From Sterolibacterium sp964500605 (GTDB taxonomy: Bacteria; Pseudomonadota; Gammaproteobacteria; Burkholderiales; Rhodocyclaceae), in the NCBI GenBank assembly GCA_964500605.1, contig CAZCOS010000003.1, positions 1 through 64,000 of the forward strand: a stretch of 64,000 nucleotides of DNA, in the 5' to 3' direction. Made by a program: the position numbers and the translations under genes. This document shows positions 1 to 8,651 of the stretch, piece by piece. The stretch's first letter is position 1, and the number at the start of each line of letters is the position of its first letter. The notes beneath the pieces are model-generated. The model was not told where the DNA came from, did not search any database, and saw only the letters and a list, made by a program, of their open reading frames with translations.

Positions 1-577
1 TGCCAATGACGATCGTGTTGTCGCTCAGATACTTGTGCGGCGGAATCACCAGATTGTCCGGTGCGGGCTTGCTCTTATAGACCCGGCCTGCCAGATCGAA
101 AGTGGATCCGTGACAAGGACAAAGAAAGCCACCTTGCCAATCCGGCTCAACGCCGGACTCCGCCCCCGTCTTGAATTTTTCGGTGGGCGAGCAACCCAGA
201 TGGGTGCAGATGCCGACGGCCACCATGTATTCCGGCTTGATCGAACGAGTTTCGTTCTTGCAATACTCCGGCTGCATGGGCTTTTCGGAATGCGGATCGG
301 AGACCTTGTCGTCCAGCTTTTTCAGAGAATCCAGCATTTCCTTGGTGCGATTGATGATCCAAACAGGTTTGCCACGCCATTCGACCACCATCATTTGCCC
401 CGGAGCCAGCTTGCTAATATCTACTTCAACCGGTGCTCCGGCGGCCTTCGCGCGCTCGGAAGGCAACATGCTGGCAACAAACGGGACAGCGGTTGCGACA
501 CCCGCGGCCCCCCCTACGGCAGCCGTTGCAACGATGAGACGTCGCCGACCGCAATTCACATTATCATCAGAACCCAT
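1..577 (-). CDS. petA: Ubiquinol-cytochrome c reductase Rieske iron-sulfur subunit (3' end beyond window)
   Basis: This is the Rieske 2Fe-2S subunit of the cytochrome bc1 complex. It carries electrons from ubiquinol to cytochrome c1 on the periplasmic face. 192 codons are visible, and the C-terminus lies beyond the left edge. Both cluster-binding boxes are present: CTHLGC at about residues 124-129 and CPCHGS at about 153-158, each giving one Cys and one His ligand. The N-terminus has an Arg-rich CGRRRLI segment before a hydrophobic helix (about 14-36), as expected for a Tat-exported, N-terminally anchored Rieske protein. The ATG at 577 begins this segment. Cytochrome b and c1 genes would be expected downstream, outside the window. 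The family assignment is secure. Confidence 0.95.
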   Translation of the reverse strand, partial: MGSDDNVNCGRRRLIVATAAVGGAAGVATAVPFVASMLPSERAKAAGAPVEVDISKLAPGQMMVVEWRGKPVWIINRTKEMLDSLKKLDDKVSDPHSEKPMQPEYCKNETRSIKPEYMVAVGICTHLGCSPTEKFKTGAESGVEPDWQGGFLCPCHGSTFDLAGRVYKSKPAPDNLVIPPHKYLSDNTIVIG

Positions 578-651
578 GATCCGTTCCCAGAGTAAGGACA
601 GGCACTAAAAACCCGAGATTGTACTTGAACCCTCATCAAAATTAAAGCTTT

Positions 652-1311
652 TCAGAAGGTTTCTGCGGATAAACAGGTGCGGGCCACGTTTGATCCGGGC
701 TGCAATATCTTTTCGAGCCAGTGTGATAAATCCTCGCTCAGGGCACGCACCATCGCGGCCTGGGCAGCGACGCCGCTTCGGGCATCCGCACCCGCTTCCC
801 GAACATAGCGCAGCGTTTGTCCCGCCAGAATGCGGGCGTCCTGTGGGGCAATCAGACTAGCCCGCACTTCCAGCAGGGCTTGGCTGCTTCCGGGCTGATT
901 AAAACGCTGGATGAACTCATCCATATCCAAGCGGAGTCGACAGATTTGTACGCCTTCCCGTCCTCGGCGTGCGACCTGATTACGAACCAGAACGGTTTCG
1001 ATCAATTCAGCGGGCGATGCAACCCAGCGGCTTTCAGCAAAAACATGACGCCGGTCAGGATCGGAATAGGCCAGACGATATTGCATCGAGGGACCTTCAA
1101 GCCAAGTCGGTGCATGAATTCCTTCCAGCAGAATGGATGGTGGAAGCGACGCAATGGCTTCCGGATTGGCCGATGGTTTGACGGCGGCGGACAGATCGTA
1201 CAAGGCAACGGCCCTGCCCTGCCCGGCCGTGCTGGCACAGGCTGTCAGAAAAGTGATTGAGGCACACAGCAGGATGGACCTGAAAAGCGTCGAAAAGGTA
1301 TTCCTGTTCAT
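652..1311 (-). CDS. ABC-type transport auxiliary lipoprotein (PqiC/MlaD-partner type)
   Basis: This 219-residue lipoprotein starts with a hydrophobic signal sequence ending in the lipobox LTAC, so Cys25 should be lipidated. The rest resembles the auxiliary lipoprotein family encoded with MCE-domain transporters (PqiC/YmbA-like, ABC_trans_aux). The ATG overlaps the stop of the upstream MCE gene by four bases, so the two are translationally coupled. It is the last gene of a four-gene lipid-transport operon. It presumably sits in the outer membrane or periplasm as the partner that receives or docks the MCE protein. The role is inferred from the family and context. Confidence 0.8.
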   Translation of the reverse strand: MNRNTFSTLFRSILLCASITFLTACASTAGQGRAVALYDLSAAVKPSANPEAIASLPPSILLEGIHAPTWLEGPSMQYRLAYSDPDRRHVFAESRWVASPAELIETVLVRNQVARRGREGVQICRLRLDMDEFIQRFNQPGSSQALLEVRASLIAPQDARILAGQTLRYVREAGADARSGVAAQAAMVRALSEDLSHWLEKILQPGSNVARTCLSAETF

Positions 1312-2249
1312 GGGGAGGACTGCTCAGGTGAGGTAAAACCCGCTTCTCCGGGGCCCGGTTGAGGAAGGGGCGGGCCAAAAAGCAGGGATTGGGGGGTTGT
1401 TTCCAGTTGGTCGAGTACGCGACGAAGCTGTCGGGAATTAGTTTGTAGATCGGTAACCAGGCCACCCAGTTGTGGAAGGGTGCGGTTGGATAATTCCCCA
1501 CCCAGTTTTCCCGTGGTCTCGTCCAGATGCCGGGTCAAGCTTTGCATCGAAACCACCAGTTTTCGCATGTCCACAGTCAAAGGTGCTGTCTCCCCAGCTG
1601 TTTTTTCAAGGTGCATGAGGATGTTCTGTAAGCGTTGCAGATTCTCGGGAGAAAGGATGTGCTTGATCGATTCAACCAGTTGCGGCACGTCCCGCATTCC
1701 TTCGGAAGCCGTCGCGATGTTATCCAGCGTGCGATTCAGGTTACGAAGGTTTTTATCATCTAGAACACGATTCAGATTATTGGCCAGCAAGCCGACCTGG
1801 CCGGCGATGTCGCTGGCTTTGTCGCCGAGCGATTCCATCAGGGTTTGTTGCAGGGGAATGCGGGGGGGGTGATCGTCGTCAATCGGCAATAGTGCCGTGT
1901 TCTGGCCGTTATCGTCCAGATGGACATAGGATAGACCGGTGATACCCTGTGAATTGAGCTGTGCTGTCGTGCCCTGGGTTAAAGGCAAGGCGGCGTCGAT
2001 GCGCACAAGCACCTCGATCGTGCGAGGGTCCTGCGGGTTCAAGCCGATACTGATCACTTTTCCAGCCGTGATACCGCGATAGCGGACCTGGGCCAAGGGA
2101 TTGAGGCCGGTGACATTCCGCTGAGTAATCAGGATGAGGTCACGGGTGACCGTGTGAGTTCCACCAAACCACCAGACTGTCAGAGTGACGGCCAGACCGA
2201 GGAAGACGACAAAAAGCCCGGCCGCCAGTGCGTGAGCGCGATTTTCCAT
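1308..2249 (-). CDS. MCE/MlaD-family periplasmic lipid-binding protein
   Basis: This 313-residue protein has one N-terminal transmembrane helix (about residues 7-27, rich in Leu, Val and Trp), then a single MCE (MlaD) domain at about 38-116, then a long helical region to the end. MCE proteins form hexameric rings that bind lipids between the membranes and sit on the MlaE permease. The extra helical tail, longer than E. coli MlaD (183 residues), is more like PqiB/YebT or Mce-type proteins that build a channel. It lies two bases after the ATPase gene and overlaps the lipoprotein gene. Lipid substrate and direction of transport cannot be read from sequence. Confidence 0.87.
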   Translation of the reverse strand: MENRAHALAAGLFVVFLGLAVTLTVWWFGGTHTVTRDLILITQRNVTGLNPLAQVRYRGITAGKVISIGLNPQDPRTIEVLVRIDAALPLTQGTTAQLNSQGITGLSYVHLDDNGQNTALLPIDDDHPPRIPLQQTLMESLGDKASDIAGQVGLLANNLNRVLDDKNLRNLNRTLDNIATASEGMRDVPQLVESIKHILSPENLQRLQNILMHLEKTAGETAPLTVDMRKLVVSMQSLTRHLDETTGKLGGELSNRTLPQLGGLVTDLQTNSRQLRRVLDQLETTPQSLLFGPPLPQPGPGEAGFTSPEQSSP

Positions 2250-2251
2250 GC

Positions 2252-3022
2252 TTAAAGAGTAGACCCCTGTGGAGAACGCTCGTCGCGTTCCGTGAGGAAG
2301 AAGTTACGGATGAAGGGGTGATCGAAGCGTTTGATCTCTTCAATACTTCCGACCACAAGTATACGCTGTTCAGCCAGTACCGCGACACGCGCCGCGAGTG
2401 CCGACAAGGTTTCGACATCGTGCGTCACGAAAACAACGGTCAGCCCCAGTTCCCCGCTGAGCATGCGGATCAAACGGACGAAACTGGCGGAACGGTCAGG
2501 ATCAAGTCCCGCCGTTGGCTCATCCAGCAAGAGTAATTCTGGTTCCAGTGCCAACGCACGCGCCAGCGCGACCCGTTTGATCATCCCCCCGGAGAGTTCG
2601 GCCGGCATCAGATGTGCATGCTGCGCTTGCAGTTCAACCATGGAAAGCTTCAGCATGACCAGATCGTGGATGAGTGATTCGTCGAGCACCTTGAGTTCGC
2701 GCAGCGGGAAGGCAACGTTGTCATAGACATTAAACGCCGAAAACAACGCCCCTTGCTGAAAGAGCATGCCAAATCGACGGCGCAAAGTCCGCTCACGTTC
2801 GATTCCACCACCGAACAGGGCATGGCCGAACATGCGGATCTGCCCTTGGCTTGGGCTCAAGAGGCCGACCATCTGGCGCAGCAAGGTAGTTTTTCCGCTA
2901 CCGGAACCGCCGACCAATGCCAGCACATCTCCCCGTTCGACACGCAGATTCAAACCCCGATGAATCCAGGTTTTTCCGAAACGGGTTGAAAGGTCCTGCA
3001 CTTCAATGACGGGCGTATTCAT
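2252..3022 (-). CDS. ABC transporter ATP-binding protein, MlaF type
   Basis: This 256-residue ATPase energises the MCE lipid transporter from the cytoplasmic side. Walker A is GGSGSGKT (residues 38-45), the signature is LSGGM (143-147) and Walker B is LLLLDEPT (163-170). The switch His lies in FVTHD about 30 residues later. LSGGM in place of the usual LSGGQ is typical of the MlaF/Ttg2A subfamily. It lies 15 bases after the permease gene and two bases before the MCE gene, in the standard permease-ATPase-MCE setting, although here the permease gene is transcribed first. Confidence 0.92.
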   Translation of the reverse strand: MNTPVIEVQDLSTRFGKTWIHRGLNLRVERGDVLALVGGSGSGKTTLLRQMVGLLSPSQGQIRMFGHALFGGGIERERTLRRRFGMLFQQGALFSAFNVYDNVAFPLRELKVLDESLIHDLVMLKLSMVELQAQHAHLMPAELSGGMIKRVALARALALEPELLLLDEPTAGLDPDRSASFVRLIRMLSGELGLTVVFVTHDVETLSALAARVAVLAEQRILVVGSIEEIKRFDHPFIRNFFLTERDERSPQGSTL

Positions 3023-3037
3023 GAATCGTCGTAGTGT

Positions 3038-4171
3038 TCAGAAGAGCAAGCCGATCTTGCGTGTGGCGATGGCAATGACGGCATCGATGAGGATGACCAG
3101 GGTAATGGCAGTCACGACGGAAGAGGTTGTATTGGTGGAAAGACTTTCAGTGTTGGGTTTGACGCGCAGGCCGAAATGACAGGCCACGAGGGCGACCATG
3201 ATCCCGAAGATCAAACCCTTGGTCAGTCCGATCCAGACATTGGCAAGCGGCACGACTCTGGGCAATGCGTCGATGAAATAGCCGTAGGTCACATCCAGTT
3301 GCAACTGGGCAGCGATCATCCCGCCGACAATCGCCACGGCACTGGTCCAGAGTACCAACAAAGGCATGGTGATGGCCAGGGCGACGACTTTGGGGAGGAT
3401 GAGACGCAGACTGTGCGAAATTCCCATCGTGGATAGAGCATCGATTTCTTCCGTTACACGCATGACCCCCAACTGAGCCGTCATCGCTGAACCAGAACGC
3501 CCCGCTACAAGAACGGCCACCAGCACCGGCCCCAGTTCGCGGATGATGCCCATGCCCAGAATATTGACGATGAAAATTTCCCCACCAAACTGCTTGAGCT
3601 GCAAGGCAGAGAGATAGGACATGACGATGCCGATAAGGAAGCCGACCAAAGCCGTGACGGGCATGGCCATGACGCCGCTTTTGTAAAGATTGGCGAAAAT
3701 TTCCCGACGCGGAATGTCGGCCGGACGCCGTAAGAGATGCAGGACATCCAGAGCCAACCGCCCAATCATGACCAGAAAATCGGCAAGATGGCTCCGAAAT
3801 TTCAGTAGTGCCCCCCCCAGAGCCGAAAGCGGACCCAAAGGGGATTGAGGTGGGCTTTTCTGCGGATTCAACTGCGAAGCCCGGGCAACACGATCAAAAA
3901 TCTTCAACAGCTCGGGGGAAGCCAGAAGCTGCGCGGGGAGTCGGTGTTGCCAGGCCCGCCATAGCAGGATGGCTCCCGCGCTATCCATGATTTCAATTTC
4001 CCGGCAATCCCAGATCAAGTCCGCGCGGCCAGCCTGCTGATTCAACTTCACCGAAAGTGAGCGCATCGCGGGTGTGAGGCTTCTCAAAGTCCAGCGTCCT
4101 TTCAGACGCAACAAGGGAGTTCCTGATTCCGTTTGCGAAACTTCGATCAGAGGCTGCGCAGAATGATTCAT
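3038..4171 (-). CDS. MlaE-family permease with N-terminal STAS domain
   Basis: This 377-residue inner-membrane permease has two parts. Residues 1 to about 110 look like a STAS domain (the role played by separate MlaB in E. coli), including the DSAGAILLW loop. Residues from about 150 on are a MlaE permease with about five membrane segments and the characteristic ELGPVLVAVLVAGRSGSAMTA stretch. The STAS-MlaE fusion removes the need for a separate mlaB gene, and none is seen here. Its ATG overlaps the ppx stop by four bases, which couples translation to the upstream phosphatase gene. Confidence 0.92.
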   Translation of the reverse strand: MNHSAQPLIEVSQTESGTPLLRLKGRWTLRSLTPAMRSLSVKLNQQAGRADLIWDCREIEIMDSAGAILLWRAWQHRLPAQLLASPELLKIFDRVARASQLNPQKSPPQSPLGPLSALGGALLKFRSHLADFLVMIGRLALDVLHLLRRPADIPRREIFANLYKSGVMAMPVTALVGFLIGIVMSYLSALQLKQFGGEIFIVNILGMGIIRELGPVLVAVLVAGRSGSAMTAQLGVMRVTEEIDALSTMGISHSLRLILPKVVALAITMPLLVLWTSAVAIVGGMIAAQLQLDVTYGYFIDALPRVVPLANVWIGLTKGLIFGIMVALVACHFGLRVKPNTESLSTNTTSSVVTAITLVILIDAVIAIATRKIGLLF

Positions 4172-5808
4172 GTCCGACCTGCGCGATTGGAACGATTGGA
4201 ACGATGGGTGTGATTGGGTCGAACAGAAAGGTTGGAAACCGTGAGGGGCGAGTGCTCCAGCGGAAAAGACGAGCCGCCCTCCCCTTCAGCAAGATTGTGG
4301 CTGCGGATTTTCATCTCCATTCCCAAGGATTTCCACTGAGCGGCTTCTTCTTCCAGACAAGCGGCGGCCAGACTTGAACGCTTGAGCCAGCCCTCATCGA
4401 TGAGGAGATGGAATCCATCCTTGACGGAATGGATGTGAATTCGGGGCGATGGGGCTTCCCCGCGTGCCCGGTGCAGGACCGCTGACAAACGCAGGCAGAA
4501 GATCAGCAGCCAGTCGAGCATCTCGTTCGTGATGGACTGTACTCTTTCCAGCTTGCCTCGATGGCTCAGTACAAGACGGGACAGTCGATCCTGGTCTGTT
4601 TTTGAAAACCCGGGCATGTCCGCATTGGCGAGAATGTAGGCACCATGTTTCTGATAGCCGGAGTGCGCCACGAAAATCCCGACTTCATGAAGGCGGGCCG
4701 CCCAGACCAGAAAACGGGACTCGATTTCATGTGAAGGGGCCTCTTTGGGTAAAAGCTGGTCCAACAAACCCAGTGCTGTTTGCGAAATACGCGCCGCCTG
4801 ACGGCGATCTACGGCGTAACGCTGCATGAATTGATTGACCGTTTCTTCACGCAAATCTTCGTGATGATGACGCCCTAGCAAATCGTAGAGCACGCCCTGA
4901 CGCAATGCCCCTTCCGAAAACTGCATGCGATCCAGGCGGAAAGTCTTGAACACGGCCAGCAGGATGGCCAGACCACCGGGCAAAACCGCTACCCGGTCAG
5001 GGCGCAGACCCTCCAGATGCAGATGATCCGTGTGGCGGGCCGACAATAAAACCGTTTTCAATCGTTCCAGACCCGCCAGTGTGATCGTTCCCGGAAGGCA
5101 GCCGGGTGGATTGAGCCCATTGAAAGCCAGCAGGTCGGCAATGGACTTGGCCGTTCCCGATGAGCCTACGGCCTGTTTCCAGCCTAGACGGGTGTAAGCT
5201 TCGACGAGCGTTTCCATTTCCTTGCGTGCGGCCAGTTCAGCATCCTTGAATCCGGATTTGTGCAGCCTGCCCTTCGGAAAATGACGCAGGGTGTGGCTGA
5301 CACAGCCCATGTGCAAGGATTCCAGCTGCAAGGGGTTGTAACGCTCACCGATAATGAATTCGGTCGAGCCCCCTCCGATATCGACCACCAGCTGGCGTAC
5401 CGGCGGCGCATTCATCGCTTGTGCCACACCCATGTAAATCAGGCGGGCTTCTTCGCGACCGGAGATGACTTCGACTGGAACACCCAAGGCTTCCCGGGCT
5501 TTTTGCAGAAGTGACTCAGCATTTTGGGCAACGCGAAAGGTGTCCGTTGCAACCGCGCGCACCCGGCCCGGACGAAAACCTTGTAAGCGTTCGCCAAAGC
5601 GTCGCAAGGCTTCGAGTGCGCGTCCTTGGGTTTCTTCATTTAGCATGCGATGGGCATCGAGCCCGGCCGCAAGGCGTACCGGTTCCTTGAGACCATCGAG
5701 CAGGTAGACCTGATTGCCAACGACGCGCCCTACTTGCAGCCGAAAGCTGTTCGAACCCAGATCAACGGCAGCGATCAGATCATCGGTCACAAAATTCCCC
5801 AAGGTCAT
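4168..5808 (-). CDS. ppx: Exopolyphosphatase / guanosine pentaphosphate phosphatase (Ppx/GppA)
   Basis: This 546-residue member of the ASKHA phosphatase family removes terminal phosphate from polyphosphate or converts pppGpp to ppGpp. The first nucleotide-binding motif is AAVDLGSNSFRL near the N-terminus and the second is VVDIGGGSTEFIIG at about residues 140-153. The C-terminal half is the HD-like domain (ARLHEVG near 370). The last 15 residues contain repeated Ser-Asn-Arg units created by a 9-bp tandem repeat. It starts 18 bases after rsgA and its stop overlaps the mlaE start. Ppx and GppA cannot be told apart from the motifs alone. Confidence 0.92.
   Translation of the reverse strand: MTLGNFVTDDLIAAVDLGSNSFRLQVGRVVGNQVYLLDGLKEPVRLAAGLDAHRMLNEETQGRALEALRRFGERLQGFRPGRVRAVATDTFRVAQNAESLLQKAREALGVPVEVISGREEARLIYMGVAQAMNAPPVRQLVVDIGGGSTEFIIGERYNPLQLESLHMGCVSHTLRHFPKGRLHKSGFKDAELAARKEMETLVEAYTRLGWKQAVGSSGTAKSIADLLAFNGLNPPGCLPGTITLAGLERLKTVLLSARHTDHLHLEGLRPDRVAVLPGGLAILLAVFKTFRLDRMQFSEGALRQGVLYDLLGRHHHEDLREETVNQFMQRYAVDRRQAARISQTALGLLDQLLPKEAPSHEIESRFLVWAARLHEVGIFVAHSGYQKHGAYILANADMPGFSKTDQDRLSRLVLSHRGKLERVQSITNEMLDWLLIFCLRLSAVLHRARGEAPSPRIHIHSVKDGFHLLIDEGWLKRSSLAAACLEEEAAQWKSLGMEMKIRSHNLAEGEGGSSFPLEHSPLTVSNLSVRPNHTHRSNRSNRAGRT
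4184..4219. repeat. 9-bp tandem repeat at the 3' end of ppx
   Basis: Four 9-bp units run head to tail: CGATTGGAA twice exactly, then CGATGGGTG and TGATTGGGT. They lie in the last codons of ppx and keep its frame, encoding the terminal Ser-Asn-Arg repeats. Confidence 0.85.
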
Positions 5809-5826
5809 ACAATCAAGCGGGCGATT

Positions 5827-6702
5827 TTACACGCTCGCCTCTTCGGCGATCCGGAGAAACAGTTCGTATCGGCGCGTATCGATTTCGCCTGACAAAACAG
5901 CGGCCTTGATTGCACAGCCCGGTTCATTCAGGTGGTGACAATCCCGGAATCGGCAATTCGGCAAATACGGTCGGAACTCGAAGAAACCCTGTTCAATCCG
6001 GCCGCGCGTCAGATGGTGCAAACCAAATTCTTGAAGACCGGGGCTATCGATCAGGATGCCACTTTGCCCAACCCGGTAAAGACGGGCATGGGTTGTCGTG
6101 TGCTTGCCGGAATCGAGCGCGCTCGAAATTTCTCGGGTGGCGGCGGCGGCATCGGGGATCAAGGCATTGACCAGCGTGGATTTGCCCATGCCAGATTGAC
6201 CCACCAAAACGGAAACCTGATTTTCGAGATACCCCAGCAATTCGCGGGCATCATTTTTTGCAGAAAGTTCGATGACCGGGTAGGCAAGTCGGGACAAAGA
6301 CCAAAGCCGCTGCCGGGCTTGTTCCAGATTTTCGGTTAAATCGGTTTTGTTGAGGACGATCAGACTGCGCAGCGATTCTGTTTCCGCAGCCACGAGTGCA
6401 CGGGCCAACAGTTCATCGCTGAAAGAAGGTTCTGTTGCAACGACGAGAACTAACTGTGTGGCATTGGCAACAATCAGTTTCTGCCGCCAGGCATCTGAGC
6501 GATACAAAAGCGAAGTGCGCGGCAAAGCACGGATCATCTGCGCCTGATTGTCGGAAGCGGGTTCCAGTTCCACCCAGTCTCCACAAGCGTAAGTGCTTTT
6601 TTTTCCACGCGGGTAGCCGGTAATGCGCCGTCCCTCCGGCAATTCGATTTCGTATTGCCGCCCAAAAGCGGCGACGATCCGGCCTTGCAGGGTGGAAGCC
6701 AC
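5827..6702 (-). CDS. rsgA: Ribosome small-subunit-dependent GTPase A
   Basis: This 291-residue circularly permuted GTPase checks late maturation of the 30S subunit. An N-terminal OB-like region (about 1-70) is followed by G4 NKTDL, then the P-loop GQSGMGKST, then G3 DSPG, which is the permuted order typical of RsgA. A C-terminal zinc motif (CRFRDCHH with a later Cys) ends the protein. The start is GTG at 6702, with an AAAGG-type ribosome site upstream. Four bases separate it from the M48 protease stop, so it belongs to the same transcript. Confidence 0.95.
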   Translation of the reverse strand: MASTLQGRIVAAFGRQYEIELPEGRRITGYPRGKKSTYACGDWVELEPASDNQAQMIRALPRTSLLYRSDAWRQKLIVANATQLVLVVATEPSFSDELLARALVAAETESLRSLIVLNKTDLTENLEQARQRLWSLSRLAYPVIELSAKNDARELLGYLENQVSVLVGQSGMGKSTLVNALIPDAAAATREISSALDSGKHTTTHARLYRVGQSGILIDSPGLQEFGLHHLTRGRIEQGFFEFRPYLPNCRFRDCHHLNEPGCAIKAAVLSGEIDTRRYELFLRIAEEASV

Positions 6703-6706
6703 GATG

Positions 6707-7978
6707 TCAAAGCCTTTTCAGATGATTGATGCGCAAGGCGGCGGGGGGGTGGCTGTCATGAAACAGGGAATGCAGCGGGTCAGGCGTCAGGGTCGCGGCA
6801 TTATCACGATAGAGCTTGACCAATGCGCTCATCAGGTCTTCAGCCGCGGTCTGGCTCGCAGCGTAAGCATCCGCCTCGTATTCGTGGCGACGGGAAAGCT
6901 GCGAAGTCAGCGGTGAAAGCAGGAAAGTAAAGCTGGGAACCACCAGAAAGAATAGCAACAGGGCCATTGACATCTGCCCCGGAGAAGACATCATGGCCGG
7001 ATCAAAATGAACGCCCAGCCCTTCATAAAACCAGGGCGCGTCGATCAGGATGCCCAGCACGAAAAAAAACAGCAAAGTCAAAGTTGCCAGCAGTACGATC
7101 CGCTTCCAGACGTGCCGATAACGGTAGTGCCCGAGCTCATGGGCCAGAACGGCATCGATTTCCGCAGGGTTTAGGCGTTCGAGAAGCGTGTCGTAAAACA
7201 CGATGCGTTTCCCTTGCCCAAAGCCGGTGAAATAGGCATTGCCATGGGTAGAGCGTTTCGAACCATCCATGACGAACAGACCATTGGACTGAAAACCACA
7301 ACGGGCCAGCAGGGCTTCGATACGCGATTTCAGGTCAGGATTGTCCAGCGGCTGAAACTTGTTGAACAAGGGGGCAATCAAGGTGGGATAAAGCAGGAGG
7401 GCCAGCAGATTGAACCCCATCCAGAACAGCCAGACCCAGAACCACCAGAGATGCCCCATGCCGCTCATCAGCCAGAGGATGCCACCCAAAACGGGCGCGC
7501 CAATCAAGCCCGCCAGCAACGCATTCCGGAATAAGTCCGCAAGATACAGCCGCCCGGTGAGCGTGTTGAAACCGTAACGTGCTTCAAGTACAAAAGTGCG
7601 ATACAGATCGAGTGGAAGATCGACCAAATAACTGATGACGATCACGCTGCCCACCAGTGCCAAGCCATAGGAATACCCTGTCTGATCCATGAATTGTGCA
7701 CAGAATGTCGCCACGGACTGCACGCCACCACCGACGGTCAGACCCAGCAAGAGGACTGTGCTGAATACCAGTTCAAGAAGGGCAAGGCGGGATTTTTCGA
7801 TGGTGTAATCCGCCGCTTTTTGATGATCCACGAGCGTGATTCGATCCGAAAATCCGGATGGAACGGTTGCCCGATGTGTTTTGACATGGCCAATCTGGCG
7901 CAAGAGCAAGTAGACATGCAAAAGAAAACTGGCGGCAACGGCCGTCAGAAAAATCGATACGAATAGCTTGGTCGTCAT
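6707..7978 (-). CDS. M48-family CAAX-type membrane metalloprotease (Ste24-like)
   Basis: This 423-residue integral membrane zinc protease has the metal site HELGH in the second half (AVLAHELGHYRYRH) and a downstream Glu in RRHEYEADAYA that completes the HExxH...E ligand set. Several hydrophobic helices flank it, matching the CAAX prenyl protease 1/Ste24 layout (M48 peptidase with N-terminal extension). The ATG at 7978 begins a membrane helix. A longer reading frame upstream would run into the divergent orn promoter and is unlikely. Bacteria lack prenylated CAAX substrates, so its targets are probably membrane-protein fragments. It is the first gene of the rsgA-ppx-mla transcript. Confidence 0.9.
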   Translation of the reverse strand: MTTKLFVSIFLTAVAASFLLHVYLLLRQIGHVKTHRATVPSGFSDRITLVDHQKAADYTIEKSRLALLELVFSTVLLLGLTVGGGVQSVATFCAQFMDQTGYSYGLALVGSVIVISYLVDLPLDLYRTFVLEARYGFNTLTGRLYLADLFRNALLAGLIGAPVLGGILWLMSGMGHLWWFWVWLFWMGFNLLALLLYPTLIAPLFNKFQPLDNPDLKSRIEALLARCGFQSNGLFVMDGSKRSTHGNAYFTGFGQGKRIVFYDTLLERLNPAEIDAVLAHELGHYRYRHVWKRIVLLATLTLLFFFVLGILIDAPWFYEGLGVHFDPAMMSSPGQMSMALLLFFLVVPSFTFLLSPLTSQLSRRHEYEADAYAASQTAAEDLMSALVKLYRDNAATLTPDPLHSLFHDSHPPAALRINHLKRL

Positions 7979-8050
7979 CTGAATCAGGGCCCGGGAACTA
8001 TGACAAAATAACGTTTTGACGTAAAAAAAGAAAAGGAATGGCGCAGGCTT

Positions 8051-8596
8051 ATGGCTCAGGATCAGAACGCACTCGTCTGGCTCGACATGGAAATGACCGG
8101 ACTCAGCCCCGACACCGACCGCATCATCGAAATTGCGATGGTCGTCACCGATTCCCAGCTCAATACGCTGGCTGAAAGCCCGTCCTGGGTGGTGCACCAG
8201 TCCGATGCCGTACTCGATGGCATGGATGACTGGAACAAGAATACCCATGGCCGCTCCGGCCTGATCGACAAGGTTAAGGCCTCCCCAATGCTTGAAGCCG
8301 ATGTCGAAGCGGCCTGTCTCGCGTTTCTCAAACAGCACGTTCCGGCGCGTGTCTCACCCATGTGCGGTAACTCCATCTGCCAGGATCGTCGTTTCATGGC
8401 CCGTTACATGCCCAAACTCGAAGATTACTTTCACTATCGCAATCTGGATGTCAGCACGCTCAAGGAGCTTTGCAAGCGTTGGAAGCCGGAAATCGCCAAA
8501 GGCGTGGTCAAGAACGGCAAGCACACGGCTCTGGCTGACATTTACGAGTCGATCGAAGAGATGAAATACTATCGGGAGCATTTCATTAAGCCCTGA
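8051..8596 (+). CDS. orn: Oligoribonuclease
   Basis: This 181-residue DEDDh 3'-5' exoribonuclease degrades 2-5 nt RNAs and linearised c-di-GMP (pGpG). The Exo I motif WLDMEMTGL with its catalytic Asp and Glu is near residue 12, and the DEDDh His and Asp lie in the C-terminal HTALADI motif. Length matches the family. An AAGGA ribosome site precedes the ATG at 8051. It diverges from the M48 gene. Its pGpG activity links it to the c-di-GMP enzymes elsewhere in the window. Confidence 0.97.
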   Translation: MAQDQNALVWLDMEMTGLSPDTDRIIEIAMVVTDSQLNTLAESPSWVVHQSDAVLDGMDDWNKNTHGRSGLIDKVKASPMLEADVEAACLAFLKQHVPARVSPMCGNSICQDRRFMARYMPKLEDYFHYRNLDVSTLKELCKRWKPEIAKGVVKNGKHTALADIYESIEEMKYYREHFIKP

Positions 8597-8651
8597 TCTT
8601 TCCCACAAAGCCCAAGCGGGGGCGGGCTGACCGATTTTGGCCAAGACCATC

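Noticed and set aside
817..1260. A plus-strand frame of 147 residues
   Set aside because: It is opposite the lipoprotein gene, whose lipobox and operon overlap are convincing.
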